DNA of 64,000 nucleotides, taken from the NCBI RefSeq assembly GCF_014640195.1, contig NZ_BMGM01000008.1, forward strand, positions 62,001 to 126,000. The letters are read 5' to 3'. The notes below the pieces were generated by a model, which worked only from the letters and a program-made list of their open reading frames with translations, did not search any database and was not told the origin of the DNA. The position numbers were made by a program, and so were the translations under genes. Source of the DNA: Psychroflexus planctonicus. Its GTDB lineage: Bacteria; Bacteroidota; Bacteroidia; Flavobacteriales; Flavobacteriaceae. Positions 1 through 8,813 of this stretch are shown piece by piece (within the stretch, counting starts at the first letter, position 1; every line of letters starts with the position of its first letter).

Positions 1-701
1 CAGCCTTGATAGGAAAAGTTTCTACCAACATAGATTTATCAGGAAATTTAACCGCAGATTTTTCTCCAGTTTTAAGCAGTTTAGTAGGTGGTGCACTTGC
101 GCAAATTAATAGAGCAACGGTAGATCCAAAACAAACGCCTTTACTGAATCAATTGAACCAAAATTTAGATATAATAGATTTCTCTAAAATTAAACTTGAT
201 GGCTTAAGCACACAAGCTAGTTTCAAAAATGGAAAAATAGATGTAAAACCATTCGACTTTGAAGTAGAAGGAGTAAATGTAAAAGTTAATGGGAGTCATA
301 ATTTTGATGCCAGTATGAATTATACCTTAGATTTTAAAATACCAGCAAAGAAGTTTGGAAGTAGCTTAGGTAGCCAATTAGCTAAGTTATCAGGTGAAGA
401 TGTAAACCAGATGTACGTTAACTTGCCAGTAACAGTTGGAGGAAGTTTTACCAATCCAAAACTACAAATGAATATGCAAAATGCAGTTCAAGAATTAACT
501 GCGCAAATCATTGAAAAGCAAAAACAACAGGTAAAAGATAAAGTAGAAGATAGGATTAAAGATGAAGTTGGAGATTTGTTAGGCGGTAATAATAAAAATG
601 AGTCCGATTCAACTAAAACAAAAGAAAAAGAAAAGGTCGAAGACCAAGTGAAAGACATTCTAGGTGGAATGTTTGGAGGTAAAAAGGGAGATAAAAAATA
701 A
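1..701 (+). CDS. AsmA-like protein, C-terminal part (5' truncated by window edge)
   Basis: The reading frame is already open at base 3, so this is the last ~233 residues of a longer gene. The visible part alternates short beta-strand-like segments in the pattern of the AsmA C-terminal region: a filtering/inner-leaflet-like stretch, then VNLPVTVGGSFTNPKLQ. It ends in a Lys/Glu/Asp-rich coiled tail and a GGMFGGKKGDKK end. AsmA-family proteins are large envelope proteins linked to lipid transport and outer-membrane assembly. The N-terminal membrane anchor lies outside the window. It could also be another AsmA/TamB-like repeat protein; the family is likely, the exact member unknown. Confidence 0.7.
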   Translation, partial: ALIGKVSTNIDLSGNLTADFSPVLSSLVGGALAQINRATVDPKQTPLLNQLNQNLDIIDFSKIKLDGLSTQASFKNGKIDVKPFDFEVEGVNVKVNGSHNFDASMNYTLDFKIPAKKFGSSLGSQLAKLSGEDVNQMYVNLPVTVGGSFTNPKLQMNMQNAVQELTAQIIEKQKQQVKDKVEDRIKDEVGDLLGGNNKNESDSTKTKEKEKVEDQVKDILGGMFGGKKGDKK

Positions 702-865
702 TAGAAAATCTTTTAACCTGAGTTCGATTATATTCACAAAGTTAAAATCAATACGAATAGTAGAACTTCGGTTTTAATTAACTTATTGGTTTTCAGTTTT
801 AGAGAAATTAAAAAAGCTTTGAAAAATAATTTAATAAGCATGGGTTTCATAAATTAATTTATTTC

Positions 866-873
866 TATATTTG
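866..873 (+). promoter_or_regulatory. Bacteroidota -7 promoter element of rpsU
   Basis: TATATTTG matches the flavobacterial -7 consensus TAnnTTTG and lies 38 bases before the rpsU start. No convincing -33 TTG is visible at the usual spacing. Confidence 0.5.
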
Positions 874-910
874 CAATTCGAAAAAATAAACTGAACGTAA
901 ACAATTACAT

Positions 911-1105
911 ATGTTAATAATTAAAGTAAAAGATGGTGAAAAGATAGATCGCGCGCTTAAACGCTTAAAAAGAAAATTTCGCGATACTAAAGTTTTACAA
1001 ACCTTGCGTGACAAGAAAGAATTTACAAAGCCTTCTGTGTTAAACAGACAACAGCTTAAAAAGGCGCAGTACATTCAATCCATTAGAGAAAAAGAGAACC
1101 TGTAA
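911..1105 (+). CDS. rpsU: 30S ribosomal protein S21
   Basis: A 64-residue basic protein with the bS21 layout: MLIIKVKDGEKIDRALKRLK at the N-terminus, then a Lys/Arg-rich helix and a conserved RDKKEFTKPSVLNR segment. S21 is a small-subunit protein near the mRNA exit/anti-Shine-Dalgarno region. Length fits the Bacteroidota family. It stands alone, with its own -7 element at 866 and a strong terminator directly downstream. Confidence 0.95.
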   Translation: MLIIKVKDGEKIDRALKRLKRKFRDTKVLQTLRDKKEFTKPSVLNRQQLKKAQYIQSIREKENL

Positions 1106-1135
1106 ACATTTACAAGTTCAGTTTTTAGATATATA

Positions 1136-1166
1136 AACCAACACCTTTTTAGGTGTTGGTTTTTTT
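1136..1166 (+). terminator. Rho-independent terminator of rpsU
   Basis: An 11-bp perfect stem (AACCAACACCT pairing with AGGTGTTGGTT) with a TTTT loop is followed by a T run. It lies 31 bases after the rpsU stop. Confidence 0.9.
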
Positions 1167-1214
1167 GTTGGATATTTTTAGCTTTTAATTTTATTACAGC
1201 AAATATGAATGCTG

Positions 1215-1222
1215 TATTTTTG
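1215..1222 (+). promoter_or_regulatory. -7 promoter element before the FMN reductase gene
   Basis: TATTTTTG fits TAnnTTTG, 17 bases before the ATG at 1239. It probably drives the reductase-pabB-tilS-dsbD run, where genes overlap or nearly touch. Confidence 0.45.
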
Positions 1223-1238
1223 AATTTCAAAAATGTAT

Positions 1239-1784
1239 ATGAAAAAAATATTAGCATTTTCAGGTTCTAATTCTAGCACTTCAATTAACGCAAAATTACT
1301 TCGTCATGTAGTAAAAAAAATTACTAGTCATGAAGTAACTTCAATAGAATTAAGCAACTACGACGTACCAATTTATTCGGCAGATATTGAAAAAACAGCG
1401 GGAATGCCATCACCAAGTGTACAGCTAAAAAACTTGATAGATGAGCACCAAGCTTTGATTATTTCGGTAAATGAACACAATTCAGCACCATCTGCTTTCT
1501 TCAAAAATCACATCGATTGGCTTTCTCGGGTAGATGCTAATTTTTTACAAGGCAAGAAAGTTTTATTAATGAGTACTTCGCCTGGAAAACGAGGTGCTAA
1601 GTCTTCTTTAGAATATGTGAGAGATGTTTTATTTCCACGCTTTGGTGCTCAAATAGTAGAAAGTTTTAGCTTGCCGTCTTTTGGAGAAAATTACGATGAA
1701 ACCAGTAATGAGTTAACTAACGAATTATACGCCTTAGGTTTAACCGATGTGGTAACCAATTTTGAACAAAATTTACTGAATTAA
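1239..1784 (+). CDS. NAD(P)H-dependent FMN reductase family protein
   Basis: A 181-residue flavodoxin-like protein. It opens with MKKILAFSGSNSSTSINAKL, the phosphate-binding loop of the NADPH-dependent FMN reductase family (GSxRxxSxN-like). An SxNEHNSAPSAFFKNHIDW block follows, matching the family's YN.s.pg.lKnaiDwls region. Such proteins reduce FMN, quinones or azo compounds with NAD(P)H in the cytoplasm. I chose ATG 1239 over an in-frame ATG at 1233 because the conserved strand begins there and the -7 element is close. pabB follows with no gap. Substrate unknown. Confidence 0.85.
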   Translation: MKKILAFSGSNSSTSINAKLLRHVVKKITSHEVTSIELSNYDVPIYSADIEKTAGMPSPSVQLKNLIDEHQALIISVNEHNSAPSAFFKNHIDWLSRVDANFLQGKKVLLMSTSPGKRGAKSSLEYVRDVLFPRFGAQIVESFSLPSFGENYDETSNELTNELYALGLTDVVTNFEQNLLN

Positions 1785-3098
1785 TTGAGAACGAGTAGAA
1801 AATATACTATTGAAAATCAAACTGATTTTAAACAGTCCTTACTTTCTTGGGCGCAGCAATTTTCTACTTTGGTTTGGTTAGATAGCAATCAATTTCCTAG
1901 TTTGTATGCAGAATACGACGCCATTTTAGCTGTTGAAGAATTTACAGCTATCAAAACCGATTACCACCAAGCATTCGAACAATTAAACGAATACCAGCAA
2001 ACTACAAAAGATTGGATTTTTGGCTACTTGTCTTATGATTTAAAAAACGATACCGAAAACTTAACTTCAACTAATGTTGATGGCTTGCGTTTTCCAGATT
2101 TGTACTTCTTTCAACCCCAAAAATTATTTTTACTCAAAGGAAATCAATGTGAAGTTTTATATCTAAACCTTTGTGCAGATGAAATAGAAACGGATTGGGA
2201 AGAAATTGAGAATTATAAACTTCCAGAGACTATTGAAGCCAATTTACCTGATTTAAAATCTAGAATTTCTAAATCTACTTATCTCAAACAAGTAAATCAG
2301 ATTTTAGCGCACATCCATCGAGGCGATATTTACGAAGTGAATTTTTGCCAAGAATTTTATGCCGAAAATGCCAAAATTAATCCATTAACCACTTTTGAAG
2401 CCTTAACCGAAATCTCACAAACTCCATTTGCTAGTTTTTGCAAATTTGATGAATTATATGCCTTAAGTGCAAGTCCAGAACGCTACTTAAAAAAAATAGG
2501 GAATAAAATAATTTCTCAACCCATTAAAGGCACAGCTCCTAGAAGTGAAGATGTAAATGAAGACAATAGTTTGCTGCAGGCATTATTACAAGACGAAAAA
2601 GAAAAGTCAGAAAATGTAATGATTGTTGATTTGGTAAGAAACGACTTGTCTAAAACAGCAGAAAAAGGAAGCGTTCAGGTTGAAAAACTTTGCGAACCTT
2701 ACAGCTTTAAACAGGTACATCAACTTATTTCTACGGTTACTTCTACTTTACAAGAAGGTAAAACACCTGTAGATGTTATTCAAACTACCTTCCCGATGGG
2801 AAGCATGACGGGCGCGCCAAAAGTTTCTGCCATGCAAATTATTGAAGCTACCGAAAGCACAAAACGCGGTTTGTATAGTGGTGCAATAGGCTTTTTTTCA
2901 CCCCAAGGCGATTTCGATTTTAACGTAGTAATTAGAAGTATTTTGTACAACCAAAATGCTTCATTTGTAAACTATATGGTAGGTAGCGCTATTACTGAAA
3001 AATCCATTCCTGAAAAGGAATTTCAAGAATGTTTGGTAAAAGCTAAAGCGCTGCAAAACGTTTTAGTACCTGAATTAGAAAGCAATTATTTTGGATAA
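1785..3098 (+). CDS. pabB: Aminodeoxychorismate synthase component I (PabB-like)
   Basis: A 437-residue chorismate-utilizing enzyme. The C-terminal two thirds carry the family motifs: PIKGTAPR near residue 246, with the Lys characteristic of PabB rather than the Ala of TrpE, then DLVRNDLS, and GSMTGAPK near 339. The role is amination of chorismate to 4-amino-4-deoxychorismate for folate synthesis, normally with a PabA glutaminase; no pabA or pabC is visible here. It starts at TTG 1785, directly after the upstream stop codon, which implies coupled translation. tilS follows after 3 bases. Isochorismate or anthranilate synthase is less likely given the PIKGT motif. Confidence 0.85.
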   Translation: MRTSRKYTIENQTDFKQSLLSWAQQFSTLVWLDSNQFPSLYAEYDAILAVEEFTAIKTDYHQAFEQLNEYQQTTKDWIFGYLSYDLKNDTENLTSTNVDGLRFPDLYFFQPQKLFLLKGNQCEVLYLNLCADEIETDWEEIENYKLPETIEANLPDLKSRISKSTYLKQVNQILAHIHRGDIYEVNFCQEFYAENAKINPLTTFEALTEISQTPFASFCKFDELYALSASPERYLKKIGNKIISQPIKGTAPRSEDVNEDNSLLQALLQDEKEKSENVMIVDLVRNDLSKTAEKGSVQVEKLCEPYSFKQVHQLISTVTSTLQEGKTPVDVIQTTFPMGSMTGAPKVSAMQIIEATESTKRGLYSGAIGFFSPQGDFDFNVVIRSILYNQNASFVNYMVGSAITEKSIPEKEFQECLVKAKALQNVLVPELESNYFG

Positions 3099-3101
3099 TT
3101 T

Positions 3102-4418
3102 ATGTTAGCTAATTTCAAAAAACATATCGATGCTTCCTTTCTCAAACTTGCACAAAGTAAAGTTTTGGTTGCGGTGAGTGGTGGAGTAGATTCGGTAGTT
3201 TTAGCCCGATTATTACACATGGTTAATATTCAAATAGGGATTGCGCATTGTAATTTTCAATTGCGTGGAGAAGCTAGTAAGCAAGACCAATTTTTTGTGG
3301 AAAACTTAGCAAAGGAATTGGATTGCCCATTTTACACGATTGATTTTGAAACCGAAAAAGAAGCGAAATTTGCAGGCGAATCCATTCAGTTAACCGCAAG
3401 AAAATTGCGTTATGCATGGTTTTATGAAGTGGCAGAACAACATCAATATCATTGTATAGCTACTGCACATCATGTAAACGATAGTTTAGAAAATTATGTA
3501 ATGCACAGCATTCGCGGTACTGGTTTAAAAGGTCTTCTAGGCGTGCCACAACAAACCCAAAAGGTAATTAGGCCATTGCTTCCGTTTAGCAAGAAAGACA
3601 TTCAGCAGGAAGCTGAGCGTCAACATTGGAAATGGCGTGAAGATGCATCCAATGAAAAAGATACGTATTTCAGAAACCGAATTCGCCATCAAGTTGTTCC
3701 TTTACTGGAACAAGAAAACCCAAATTTGCTGGCTTCCTTTCAGCAAACGCTTCATAATTTGCAACAAAGCCATAATTTGTTAGAAGATTATTCAACTTTG
3801 TTGTTCAAAGAGCTTATTTCTGAAGAGAAAAATTACTATGTTTTAGATCTTCATAAGCTCAAAAAACTTCAACATCCTGATGCAGCTTTATATCAATTGC
3901 TAAACAGTTTTGGTTTTACCGACTGGCAAAGTGTTTACGATTTAAAAGATGCAGAAACAGGAAAACAAGTTTTGTCTGAAACACATACACTAGAAAAAAA
4001 CAGAGACCAAATCCTGATTTTTATCAATCAAAAACAAGCCAATAATATTGAAATTGCTATATCTGAAACCGATAAAGTAGTTAAATTTGGCCATTCTGTT
4101 TTAGAATTGGAAGAAGTAGAAAAAATAGGCGAAGTGGCAAAGCAAATTGCTTATTTAGATCGCCAAAAACTTAAGTTTCCCTTAAGTATGCGCTTGGCTA
4201 ATACAACCGATCGGTTTTATCCCTTAGGTTTGCAGAAGCAAAAAAAAGTGAGTCATTTTTTAAGGGATGAAAAAGTGCCGACTTCCATAAAAAAACAGAC
4301 TTGGGTTTTATGCTCCAATCAAGAAATTGTTTGGGTGATAAATCACCGAATTAGCGAAAAATTTAAAGTAACCGAAAACACAAAGAAATGCCTAAAAATA
4401 AGTTGTCTAGAAGCTTAA
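3102..4418 (+). CDS. tilS: tRNA(Ile)-lysidine synthase
   Basis: A 438-residue N-type ATP pyrophosphatase. The PP-loop SGGVDS is at residues 26-31, the TAHHVNDSLEN motif near 122, and a C-terminal substrate-binding domain holds RLANTTDRFYPLG. TilS attaches lysine to C34 of tRNA-Ile(CAU), changing its decoding from AUG to AUA; it is essential and cytoplasmic. The 3' end overlaps dsbD by 31 bases in another frame, which supports one transcript from 1239 to 6430. Confidence 0.95.
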   Translation: MLANFKKHIDASFLKLAQSKVLVAVSGGVDSVVLARLLHMVNIQIGIAHCNFQLRGEASKQDQFFVENLAKELDCPFYTIDFETEKEAKFAGESIQLTARKLRYAWFYEVAEQHQYHCIATAHHVNDSLENYVMHSIRGTGLKGLLGVPQQTQKVIRPLLPFSKKDIQQEAERQHWKWREDASNEKDTYFRNRIRHQVVPLLEQENPNLLASFQQTLHNLQQSHNLLEDYSTLLFKELISEEKNYYVLDLHKLKKLQHPDAALYQLLNSFGFTDWQSVYDLKDAETGKQVLSETHTLEKNRDQILIFINQKQANNIEIAISETDKVVKFGHSVLELEEVEKIGEVAKQIAYLDRQKLKFPLSMRLANTTDRFYPLGLQKQKKVSHFLRDEKVPTSIKKQTWVLCSNQEIVWVINHRISEKFKVTENTKKCLKISCLEA

Positions 4419-6430
4419 TATTTGTTTTTACAAGTTTAGTTTTATTATTCACCACTAGTTTACAAGCTCAATTTGGGCAACCAACTGAAACAACTCAAGA
4501 AGAAGAAAATTACCTTTCTTTTGAAATAGAGGCTGTGCCACAAGGCGAAAATGTGTTTGAACTTCAAATAAAAGCTAACATAGCAGAAAATTGGCATTTA
4601 CCATCACAACGTCCTATTCCAGAAGGCGAAAATGGACCAATTCCTACAGAATTTACTTTTGTTTTTGAAAATGAAGCTTACGAATTAATCGGTGAAACAA
4701 GCGAACCAGGGGGAATCGAAAAATTTGATCAAATATTCAAAACCGACTTAAAGTATTTTATAGATGAAGCGGTTTTTACACAAAAAATTAAAGTAAACAA
4801 CGCAGATGAAGCTTTGCTTTTAGATGTGTTGTTTATGATTTGCGACGACGAAAAATGCTTGCCTCCCGATGTAGAAGCTTTTGAGTTAAACTTCGATTTG
4901 GCTTCACAAAGTTTACAAGTTTCAGGTCAAAAAATAGAAGTAGATGAAGCTGACCAAAAGTTGACTAACTCCTTAAAAATTGACTTACAGGAAGATCGTT
5001 TCACTTTAGCTGAAAAAGAAAACGAAGAACCCGATACCAATTTTACCATCTTTCTTTTAGGTTTTTTTGGTGGTTTTATCGCTTTGCTCACACCCTGTGT
5101 TTTTCCTATGATTCCGTTAACGGTTTCCTTTTTTACCAAAGGCGCAAGAACCCGTAAAATTGGTTTGCTAAACGCTATTATGTATGCGGTTTTTATTGTG
5201 GCTATTTATTTAATATTAAGTATTCCGTTTCATTTGTTAGACTCAGTTAATCCTGAAATTTTAAATAATATTTCCACCAACACCTATTTAAATATTTTCT
5301 TCTTTTTAATATTCATCATTTTTGCCATTTCCTTTTTTGGCTATTTCGAAATTACATTACCGCAATCTTGGAGTAATCGATTAGACCAAAAAGCGACCAG
5401 TGTGGGTGGATTAATCGGTGTGTTTTTTATGGCGCTTACTTTGGCTTTAGTTTCCTTTTCGTGTACAGGACCAATTTTAGGTTCATTGCTTGGTGGTTCT
5501 TTATCTGGCGATGGCGGAGCTACCCAACTCTCTTTCGGGATGGGCGGTTTTGGTTTGGCCTTAGCCTTGCCATTTGGCTTGTTTGCTTTGTTTCCAAATT
5601 GGTTAAATTCTTTACCCAAATCAGGTGGTTGGATGACTACCTTAAAAGTAGTGCTAGGATTCTTAGAACTCGGTTTGGCCTTCAAATTTTTATCGAACGC
5701 TGATATGGTAGAACATTGGGGCATTTTAAAACGAGAGATTTTCATCGGAATTTGGATTGTAATCGCTTTAGCGATGACCTTGTATTTATTCGGAAAAATT
5801 AAATTTCCACACGATCCTGAAAAACCTATTTTGAAGCCAACACGCATTATTGTTGGTATTCTAACCTTGGTGTTTGCTATTTATCTAGTTCCAGGTTTAA
5901 CCAATACGTCTCACGCTAATTTAAAGTTGCTCAGTGGTTTTCCACCACCTATGTTTTATAGTGTTTACGACAAAGAAACAGACGGACCTTTGGGCTTAAA
6001 AGCCTATAAAGATTTTGATGAAGGCGTTGCCGCTGCAAAAGCTGAAAACAAACCTATTTTATTAGATTTTACGGGTTGGGCTTGTGTAAATTGCCGTAAA
6101 ATGGAAGAACAAGTTTGGAGTGATCCACGTGTTTTTGAAACCATTCAAGATGAATACATTTTGATTTCCTTGTACGTAGATGATCGTAAAGAATTGCCAA
6201 CAGATCAGCAATTTAATTACGAGCGTCCAAAAGGCGGCGTAAAGCAAATCAAAACCATTGGCGATAAATGGGCTACTTTTCAAACCGTAAATTTTGAAAA
6301 TAATTCGCAACCTTTTTATGTGCTCATGGATGCTAATTTTCAAATGCTGAATAAAACAGTTGCTTACATGCCAGACGTTGAAGCTTACTTGGCTTGGTTG
6401 CAGCAAGGTTTAAGTGAGTTTAAGGAGTAG
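4388..6430 (+). CDS. dsbD: Thiol:disulfide interchange protein DsbD family
   Basis: A 680-residue inner-membrane protein that moves electrons from cytoplasmic thioredoxin to periplasmic disulfide isomerases and cytochrome maturation. A signal peptide (residues ~1-27) is followed by an N-terminal DsbD-alpha domain with the Cys pair CDDEKC near 154-159. A membrane domain of about eight helices carries the buried cysteines in TPCVFP (~237) and SCTGP (~359). A C-terminal thioredoxin domain has the CVNC active site near 566-569. All three redox centres are present, so it looks functional. It overlaps tilS by 31 bases. Confidence 0.93.
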   Translation: MPKNKLSRSLIFVFTSLVLLFTTSLQAQFGQPTETTQEEENYLSFEIEAVPQGENVFELQIKANIAENWHLPSQRPIPEGENGPIPTEFTFVFENEAYELIGETSEPGGIEKFDQIFKTDLKYFIDEAVFTQKIKVNNADEALLLDVLFMICDDEKCLPPDVEAFELNFDLASQSLQVSGQKIEVDEADQKLTNSLKIDLQEDRFTLAEKENEEPDTNFTIFLLGFFGGFIALLTPCVFPMIPLTVSFFTKGARTRKIGLLNAIMYAVFIVAIYLILSIPFHLLDSVNPEILNNISTNTYLNIFFFLIFIIFAISFFGYFEITLPQSWSNRLDQKATSVGGLIGVFFMALTLALVSFSCTGPILGSLLGGSLSGDGGATQLSFGMGGFGLALALPFGLFALFPNWLNSLPKSGGWMTTLKVVLGFLELGLAFKFLSNADMVEHWGILKREIFIGIWIVIALAMTLYLFGKIKFPHDPEKPILKPTRIIVGILTLVFAIYLVPGLTNTSHANLKLLSGFPPPMFYSVYDKETDGPLGLKAYKDFDEGVAAAKAENKPILLDFTGWACVNCRKMEEQVWSDPRVFETIQDEYILISLYVDDRKELPTDQQFNYERPKGGVKQIKTIGDKWATFQTVNFENNSQPFYVLMDANFQMLNKTVAYMPDVEAYLAWLQQGLSEFKE

Positions 6431-6566
6431 TATTATGATTATTCTGTCAGTCCGCTTGAAGACACGGAGCCTTATCCTGATTAAACGGTAACAAGGATAA
6501 AGAAAGATTTTGTTAAATAAAATACTACTGATTCCAAATCGTGTGTGAGGAATGACGGCTAGTAAA
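6431..6566. other. Spacer between convergent genes with a small hairpin and repeat-like motifs
   Basis: The stretch between dsbD and the FAS1 gene holds an inverted repeat, TTATCCT (6472-6478) and AGGATAA (6494-6500), with no T run to make it a clear terminator. The CTGTCAGTCCGCTTGAAGAC and GAGGAATGACG segments resemble the dispersed intergenic repeats common in flavobacterial genomes, but only one copy is seen here. Confidence 0.35.
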
Positions 6567-7904
6567 TTAATTCACTATAATACTTCCGTTTATTGCAGGA
6601 TGATTGCTACAAAAGTAACTGGATAGCTGGTTGGCTAATTCTTGGGTTAAGGTAAAACTGAAAATAGTTCCTTCTACGCTAAAGTTTACTTCTTCGTCAT
6701 TTTCAAAGTTACCTTCAATGGCTTCAGATTGGGCTAGCAGGGTTTCGTTTGTTCCATCTCTTAATTCCAATGGATGGCTTCCAGCATTAACTACGTTGAT
6801 GTTGTAACGTGAACCAACGGACAATGTCCAAGTAGAATTGTTTTCACTTAAAGTAGAAACATCTTCATTTCCTTCAATTTCAGACACAAAATAAGCAAGA
6901 TTTGCTTCGTTATCTAAGGTAAAATTTACATCTTCATCTTCATCCGGATCTTCTAAATCTGATTCGGGTAGAATTACATCTTCTATTACGTGAAGCACTC
7001 CGTTGGTAGTTTGTACATCTCGAGTGGCAAATTCAATTTCTCTTCCATTTATATCTACAATAACATTGTTTTCCGTATCGTAAGCCAAATCTCCGCCCAA
7101 AGTTTGAATATTTTCTTCGGTAAAATCGATTTCTCGCAAATTAGAATTGGTTAGCAAATGTAAATTCAATATTTCAGTTAGAGTAGCTGCATCAATTTGG
7201 TCTAAATCTTCTAATCCTAGCAAAGATAAAGCCGTTGTAAAGGCTTCATTAGAAGGAGCAAAAAGCGTGATAGGAGCAGGCTCGTTTTCTAAATTGGTAT
7301 CTAAAGTTTCTAAGTAATCAGGTTGATCTTCACGCGAAAGTGCAGTAAACAAAAAAGCAAAATTAGGATCGTTATTTACAAAAGTACTGAGCTTTGGAGT
7401 TTCAATAACTTGGTCTACAATATGTATTGTGCCATTTGATGCTTCCAAATCGGGTTCGATTACTTGACTGCTTGCATTTAAAAATATGTTTTCGCCAAGA
7501 GTAACCAACAAACTTAAATTACTCTCTCTTTCATTAATTGTGACGCTAGCTTGAGTATCTAAATACCTATTGGATAAATCTCCAGAAGTGGCATTTCCTT
7601 GAACCACATGATTCAAAAGAAAATTAATCATTTCACTTTCTGAAAAATTATTAGTGTCTATGTTTTCAAAAGCTGCATCAATAGGCGCAAAAATGGTAAA
7701 TGTACCTTCGTTTAGCACTTCGTCTAAGCCATATTCTGTTAGTAAGTTACTTAATATAACGTGTTCATCGCTATTTGCAATTATCTCTGAAGTTGTTGGT
7801 AAACCCAATATCGGTTGGGTATTGCTATCGTCTTGATCACAAGAAATGAATAAAGTGAAGATGAATAAAAAAGGGAGTTTAACCGAAAGTTGCTGTAAGG
7901 TCAT
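6567..7904 (-). CDS. Lipoprotein with two FAS1 (fasciclin) domains and a C-terminal cupredoxin-like domain
   Basis: A 445-residue exported protein. The N-terminus (MTLQQLSVKLPFLFIFTLFI, then SCDQDD) is a lipoprotein signal with the lipidated Cys in SC. Two FAS1 domains follow (~35-170 and ~175-315), each with the family's FAPtdeAF-like and ..NGTIHIVDQVI/NGVLHVIEDVI blocks. After an acidic linker comes a plastocyanin-like unit: SHPLELRD near the middle and YFCSNHPAINGSIIV at the end, i.e. His, Cys and His of a type-1 copper site with Ile where the axial Met usually sits. FAS1 domains mediate adhesion. I chose the start at 7904 because it gives the signal peptide and follows a -7 element at 7916; an upstream in-frame ATG at 7991 would overlap the next gene. 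Confidence 0.8.
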   Translation of the reverse strand: MTLQQLSVKLPFLFIFTLFISCDQDDSNTQPILGLPTTSEIIANSDEHVILSNLLTEYGLDEVLNEGTFTIFAPIDAAFENIDTNNFSESEMINFLLNHVVQGNATSGDLSNRYLDTQASVTINERESNLSLLVTLGENIFLNASSQVIEPDLEASNGTIHIVDQVIETPKLSTFVNNDPNFAFLFTALSREDQPDYLETLDTNLENEPAPITLFAPSNEAFTTALSLLGLEDLDQIDAATLTEILNLHLLTNSNLREIDFTEENIQTLGGDLAYDTENNVIVDINGREIEFATRDVQTTNGVLHVIEDVILPESDLEDPDEDEDVNFTLDNEANLAYFVSEIEGNEDVSTLSENNSTWTLSVGSRYNINVVNAGSHPLELRDGTNETLLAQSEAIEGNFENDEEVNFSVEGTIFSFTLTQELANQLSSYFCSNHPAINGSIIVN

Positions 7905-7915
7905 TTGTTTTTGTT

Positions 7916-7923
7916 CAAAATTA
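7916..7923 (-). promoter_or_regulatory. -7 promoter element of the FAS1/cupredoxin gene
   Basis: The minus strand reads TAATTTTG (TAnnTTTG), 12 bases before the chosen ATG at 7904, and supports that start. Confidence 0.4.
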
Positions 7924-7965
7924 GTTAACTGGATGAATTTAAAAAAAGTATTCGCTGTAAACTTA

Positions 7966-8727
7966 TTACTGAATTGATTTTCGTTCATCAAAACCAGGAC
8001 GTTTAAATTGATTTACTAACGGAAATTGGGTTAAGATATTTCGTTTTAGTCGTTCTAATTGAAGCAATAAGTTTAAAATGAAATCTTCGTTTTCTTCATT
8101 TAGCATTTCTAGTAAGCTTTGCCAAGCTTTCATCGAGTTTTCAATTCCTATTAAAGCTATTTTTGCAGCAGCATGATGCATGTTCTGAATTTCGTCTTCA
8201 AATTCAGCGTCGTGCGGAAAAAACCGAATAGAAGTAGACAGCTTAACCGAAATTTGAAATTGGTACCAATTGATGATGCTTAAAGCTTCATCTATAATTT
8301 GGATTGATTTTTTGTGCTTTTCTACATCTACACCAATTTCAATTAAATGAATCAACTCAGCTTTTTCTTTTTCAAAATAATCCTTCTCTTTCAGCCACTG
8401 ACTAGCTTTATTCGAGTATTCTTCAGCAGAAAGAAACAAAGGATGTTGCGTGGCTTCTTCAAATTTAGTTTGTCTTTCTTTTTCTAGTTCTTCATCGGTT
8501 TCAATAGCATCTAAATCTATTCCTTTTTCTTCTGCAATTGTATAAAGAAGTTCAATGGTTTTACTTAGACTTTTAGCAACAATCTCTATAAAATCATCTT
8601 GGCTATTTACATTTTTTAGTTGTTCTTGTTCATCAGCATACAACTTACACCGGTGGGCTAATTGGCATTTTTCGCACCAGCGATCGCAATAATTATAAAT
8701 TCCAGGAATGTATTTTTCACTTTTCAT
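7966..8727 (-). CDS. Conserved-looking protein of unknown function with Cys-rich N-terminus
   Basis: A 253-residue soluble protein that I do not recognise. The first 30 residues hold a compact cluster, YCDRWCEKCQLAHRCKLY, with four Cys and one His, spaced like a small metal-binding knuckle. The remainder is Glu/Lys/Leu-rich and probably all-helical, including RFFPHDAEFEDEIQNMHHAA and LLLQLERLKRNI. There is no signal peptide or membrane segment, so it is likely cytoplasmic. It lies between the TA pair and the FAS1 gene on the same strand, with no clear functional link. The ATG at 8727 is the only start before the Cys cluster. Confidence 0.7.
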   Translation of the reverse strand: MKSEKYIPGIYNYCDRWCEKCQLAHRCKLYADEQEQLKNVNSQDDFIEIVAKSLSKTIELLYTIAEEKGIDLDAIETDEELEKERQTKFEEATQHPLFLSAEEYSNKASQWLKEKDYFEKEKAELIHLIEIGVDVEKHKKSIQIIDEALSIINWYQFQISVKLSTSIRFFPHDAEFEDEIQNMHHAAAKIALIGIENSMKAWQSLLEMLNEENEDFILNLLLQLERLKRNILTQFPLVNQFKRPGFDERKSIQ

Positions 8728-8813
8728 ACCTTTTTTTTGAAGAGTAAATTGGTTTTATTTAGCTTGTAAGATTAGTTTTTGTTTGCAAAATTGAAGCTTT
8801 ATTTAAAAATTTC

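Noticed and set aside
865-1074. 69-codon minus-strand frame over rpsU
   Set aside because: Antisense to a ribosomal protein gene and without a promoter element.
5341-5847. 168-codon open frame antisense to dsbD
   Set aside because: Fully inside the dsbD membrane domain, Pro/Lys-rich with no family pattern; a shadow of the real gene.
6472-6500. Convergent terminator between dsbD and the FAS1 gene
   Set aside because: The 7-bp stem has a 15-base loop and no T run on either strand.
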